Of a stretch of 7,723 nt of DNA, positions 6,942-7,723 are shown piece after piece. Numbering within the stretch: position 1 is the stretch's first letter; each line of letters begins with the position of its first letter. The stretch is from Clostridia bacterium (GTDB taxonomy: Bacteria; Bacillota; Clostridia; Christensenellales; CAG-1252): contig JAFTBD010000126.1 in NCBI GenBank assembly GCA_017455385.1, positions 1 to 7,723 of the forward strand. Reading direction: 5' to 3'. Both the position numbers and the translations under genes were made by a program. The notes below the pieces were generated by a model. That model did no database searches. It was not told the DNA's origin and saw only the letters and a program-made list of their open reading frames with translations.

Positions 6942-6987
6942 AAAATCGCGCAGTTACGTACGCCAAGTACGCGCCTGCGCGGTTTTT
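6942..6987 (+). terminator. Intrinsic terminator of trkAH
   Basis: CGCGCAG (6947-6953) pairs with CTGCGCG (6975-6981), and inside it CGTAC (6957-6961) pairs with GTACG (6967-6971) around GCCAA. TTTTT follows at 6983-6987. It begins 38 nt after the trkH stop. AAAA on the left side gives a weak four-T tail in the other direction, so it may also stop leftward transcripts from the gene at 7274. Confidence 0.9.
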
Positions 6988-6991
6988 CGTC

Positions 6992-7270
6992 GAGCCTCGC
7001 GACTGCACCACTCTCCGCCGCCACTTTGCATGATGAAAAGCCTTGCATCTGCACCCTTCTGCAAACTATTTTTGTTTTATTCAGAGCCTCGCGACTGCAC
7101 CACTCTACGCTGTCACTTGTGTTTTACCGAGCCTTGCATCTACACCCTTCTGCAAACTATTTTGTTTTTTAGAATATAGATACCACTATACCCATTCTGT
7201 CACTTATTTATAGAATCGAATTTTGCGTCTACACCGCTCTTCACTATCGCTTGCATAGGGCGTCGAGCCT
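6992..7270. repeat. Tandem ~46-bp repeat array
   Basis: Units with the core GAGCCTYGCRWCTRCACC followed by a variable CT-rich stretch start at about 6992, 7038, 7084, 7129, 7174 and 7218, with a GAGCCT fragment at 7265. Units alternate in two versions, so the strongest period is about 91-92 bp: units 1 and 3 share their first 23 bases, and units 2 and 4 share nearly all of a ~33-base stretch including CACCCTTCTGCAAACTATTTT without its last base. The first four are clear; the fifth and sixth are strongly degraded. The array fills the gap between the trkAH terminator and the stop of the next gene. It lacks a start with ribosome binding site and is taken as noncoding. Confidence 0.75.
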
Positions 7271-7273
7271 TTC

Positions 7274-7723
7274 TCAGGCGAATTGGACGATGGTCATTCC
7301 CGCTTGCGCGCTGACCGAGGACAGAATGACGTTTTCACCCGAATCGTTTACGATCTGCACGGTGGTGGGTGCACTCGTCACGGTGATAAGGGTGCTACCG
7401 CTTACCTGCCCCGTTCCGACGGGCGCGCACGACCCCGAAACGATCTGTCCGTTCACCGAGACCGCGAAAGATATCTCCTCCGAGCCCTGCCCTGCCGTCG
7501 CGGATCCCGTTTCCTCTGCAGCTGCGGCGATCTCCGGCGCCACCCACCAATTCACGAGATAGGTGCCGCTTTTCGTGAGTGTGACGGCACCCGTCACGAA
7601 AGAAGCGCCGAGAGCATTATTCGAGATGAGATTATTGAATGGGATCGGGAAACCATCCGCGACCGTACCGCCCGCCCCGGCGGTCAGGTTCGTCTCCAGC
7701 CCGCGAAGTTGCGGCGGTGCGGG
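7274..7723 (-). CDS. BclA-like C-terminal jelly-roll domain protein, 5' end outside window
   Basis: The frame is open from the window edge to a TGA at 7274-7276, giving the last 149 residues. They read as the C1q/TNF-like jelly-roll domain found at the C-terminus of collagen-repeat spore-surface and other surface proteins of Firmicutes (BclA type). Visible marks are a glycine/alanine lead-in (LTAGAGGTVADG), PIPFNNLISNN, TLTKSGTYLVNWWV, FAVSVNGQIV and the closing SSVSAQAGMTIVQFA. Between the first strands and FAVSVNG lies a low-complexity Ala/Glu/Gly insertion (about residues 75-93). Any collagen-like G-X-Y region would be to the right of the window. An internal GTG at 7597 is not taken as the start, since the domain clearly extends further upstream. 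No strong terminator follows its stop before the repeats. The family call rests on pattern resemblance, not on a search. Confidence 0.8.
   Translation of the reverse strand, partial: PAPPQLRGLETNLTAGAGGTVADGFPIPFNNLISNNALGASFVTGAVTLTKSGTYLVNWWVAPEIAAAAEETGSATAGQGSEEISFAVSVNGQIVSGSCAPVGTGQVSGSTLITVTSAPTTVQIVNDSGENVILSSVSAQAGMTIVQFA

Noticed and set aside
6652..7179. Plus-strand frame running from inside trkH through the terminator and repeats
   Set aside because: It is out of frame with trkH, crosses the terminator, and its tail is translated repeat sequence rich in Cys, Leu and Phe.
6992..7270. CRISPR array
   Set aside because: Units are contiguous and alternate between two related versions; there are no unique spacers between identical repeats and no cas genes in the window.

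Overview
The window looks like chromosome from an anaerobic, probably gut- or rumen-associated, Clostridia-type Firmicute of moderately high GC content. The evidence is a canonical T-box riboswitch, sigma-A-like TTGACA promoters, strong AGGAG-type ribosome binding sites, a Trk potassium system of the bacterial type, and a BclA-like (exosporium/collagen-like) C-terminal domain. I cannot name the species.

Left part, minus strand (1-3725): one transcription unit reads right to left. A promoter at 3697-3725 is followed by a complete T-box leader (3387-3668) whose specifier position reads ATC, pointing to tRNA-Ile, and which ends in an intrinsic terminator. Downstream lie two tandem paralogous genes (990-3257 complete; 1-972 cut by the window edge). 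Each encodes an XRE-type helix-turn-helix and a cupin domain fused to an AMP-forming acyl-CoA synthetase of the medium-chain/branched-chain (MACS) type. Only 17 nt separate the two genes, so they are surely co-transcribed. The isoleucine-starvation switch in front of acid-CoA ligases suggests that the ligases serve isoleucine supply, for instance by activating 2-methylbutyrate for reductive carboxylation to the isoleucine keto acid. That link is inference.

Middle (3726-4088): a divergent intergenic region. It holds a 19-bp AT-rich inverted repeat upstream of the T-box promoter, a very small possible ORF with a strong Shine-Dalgarno sequence, a perfect 20-bp palindrome, and a promoter placed so close to trkA that the transcript would be almost leaderless.

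Right part, plus strand (4089-6987): trkA and trkH overlap by 4 bp and form the cytosolic NAD-binding regulator and the membrane channel subunit of a potassium uptake system. A strong hairpin terminator follows at 6942-6987.

Far right (6992-7723): a tandem array of ~46-bp repeats, arranged as ~92-bp double units and decaying rightward, fills the gap to the 3' end of a minus-strand gene. The visible 149 residues of that gene's product resemble the jelly-roll C-terminal domain of BclA-like collagen-repeat surface or spore proteins.
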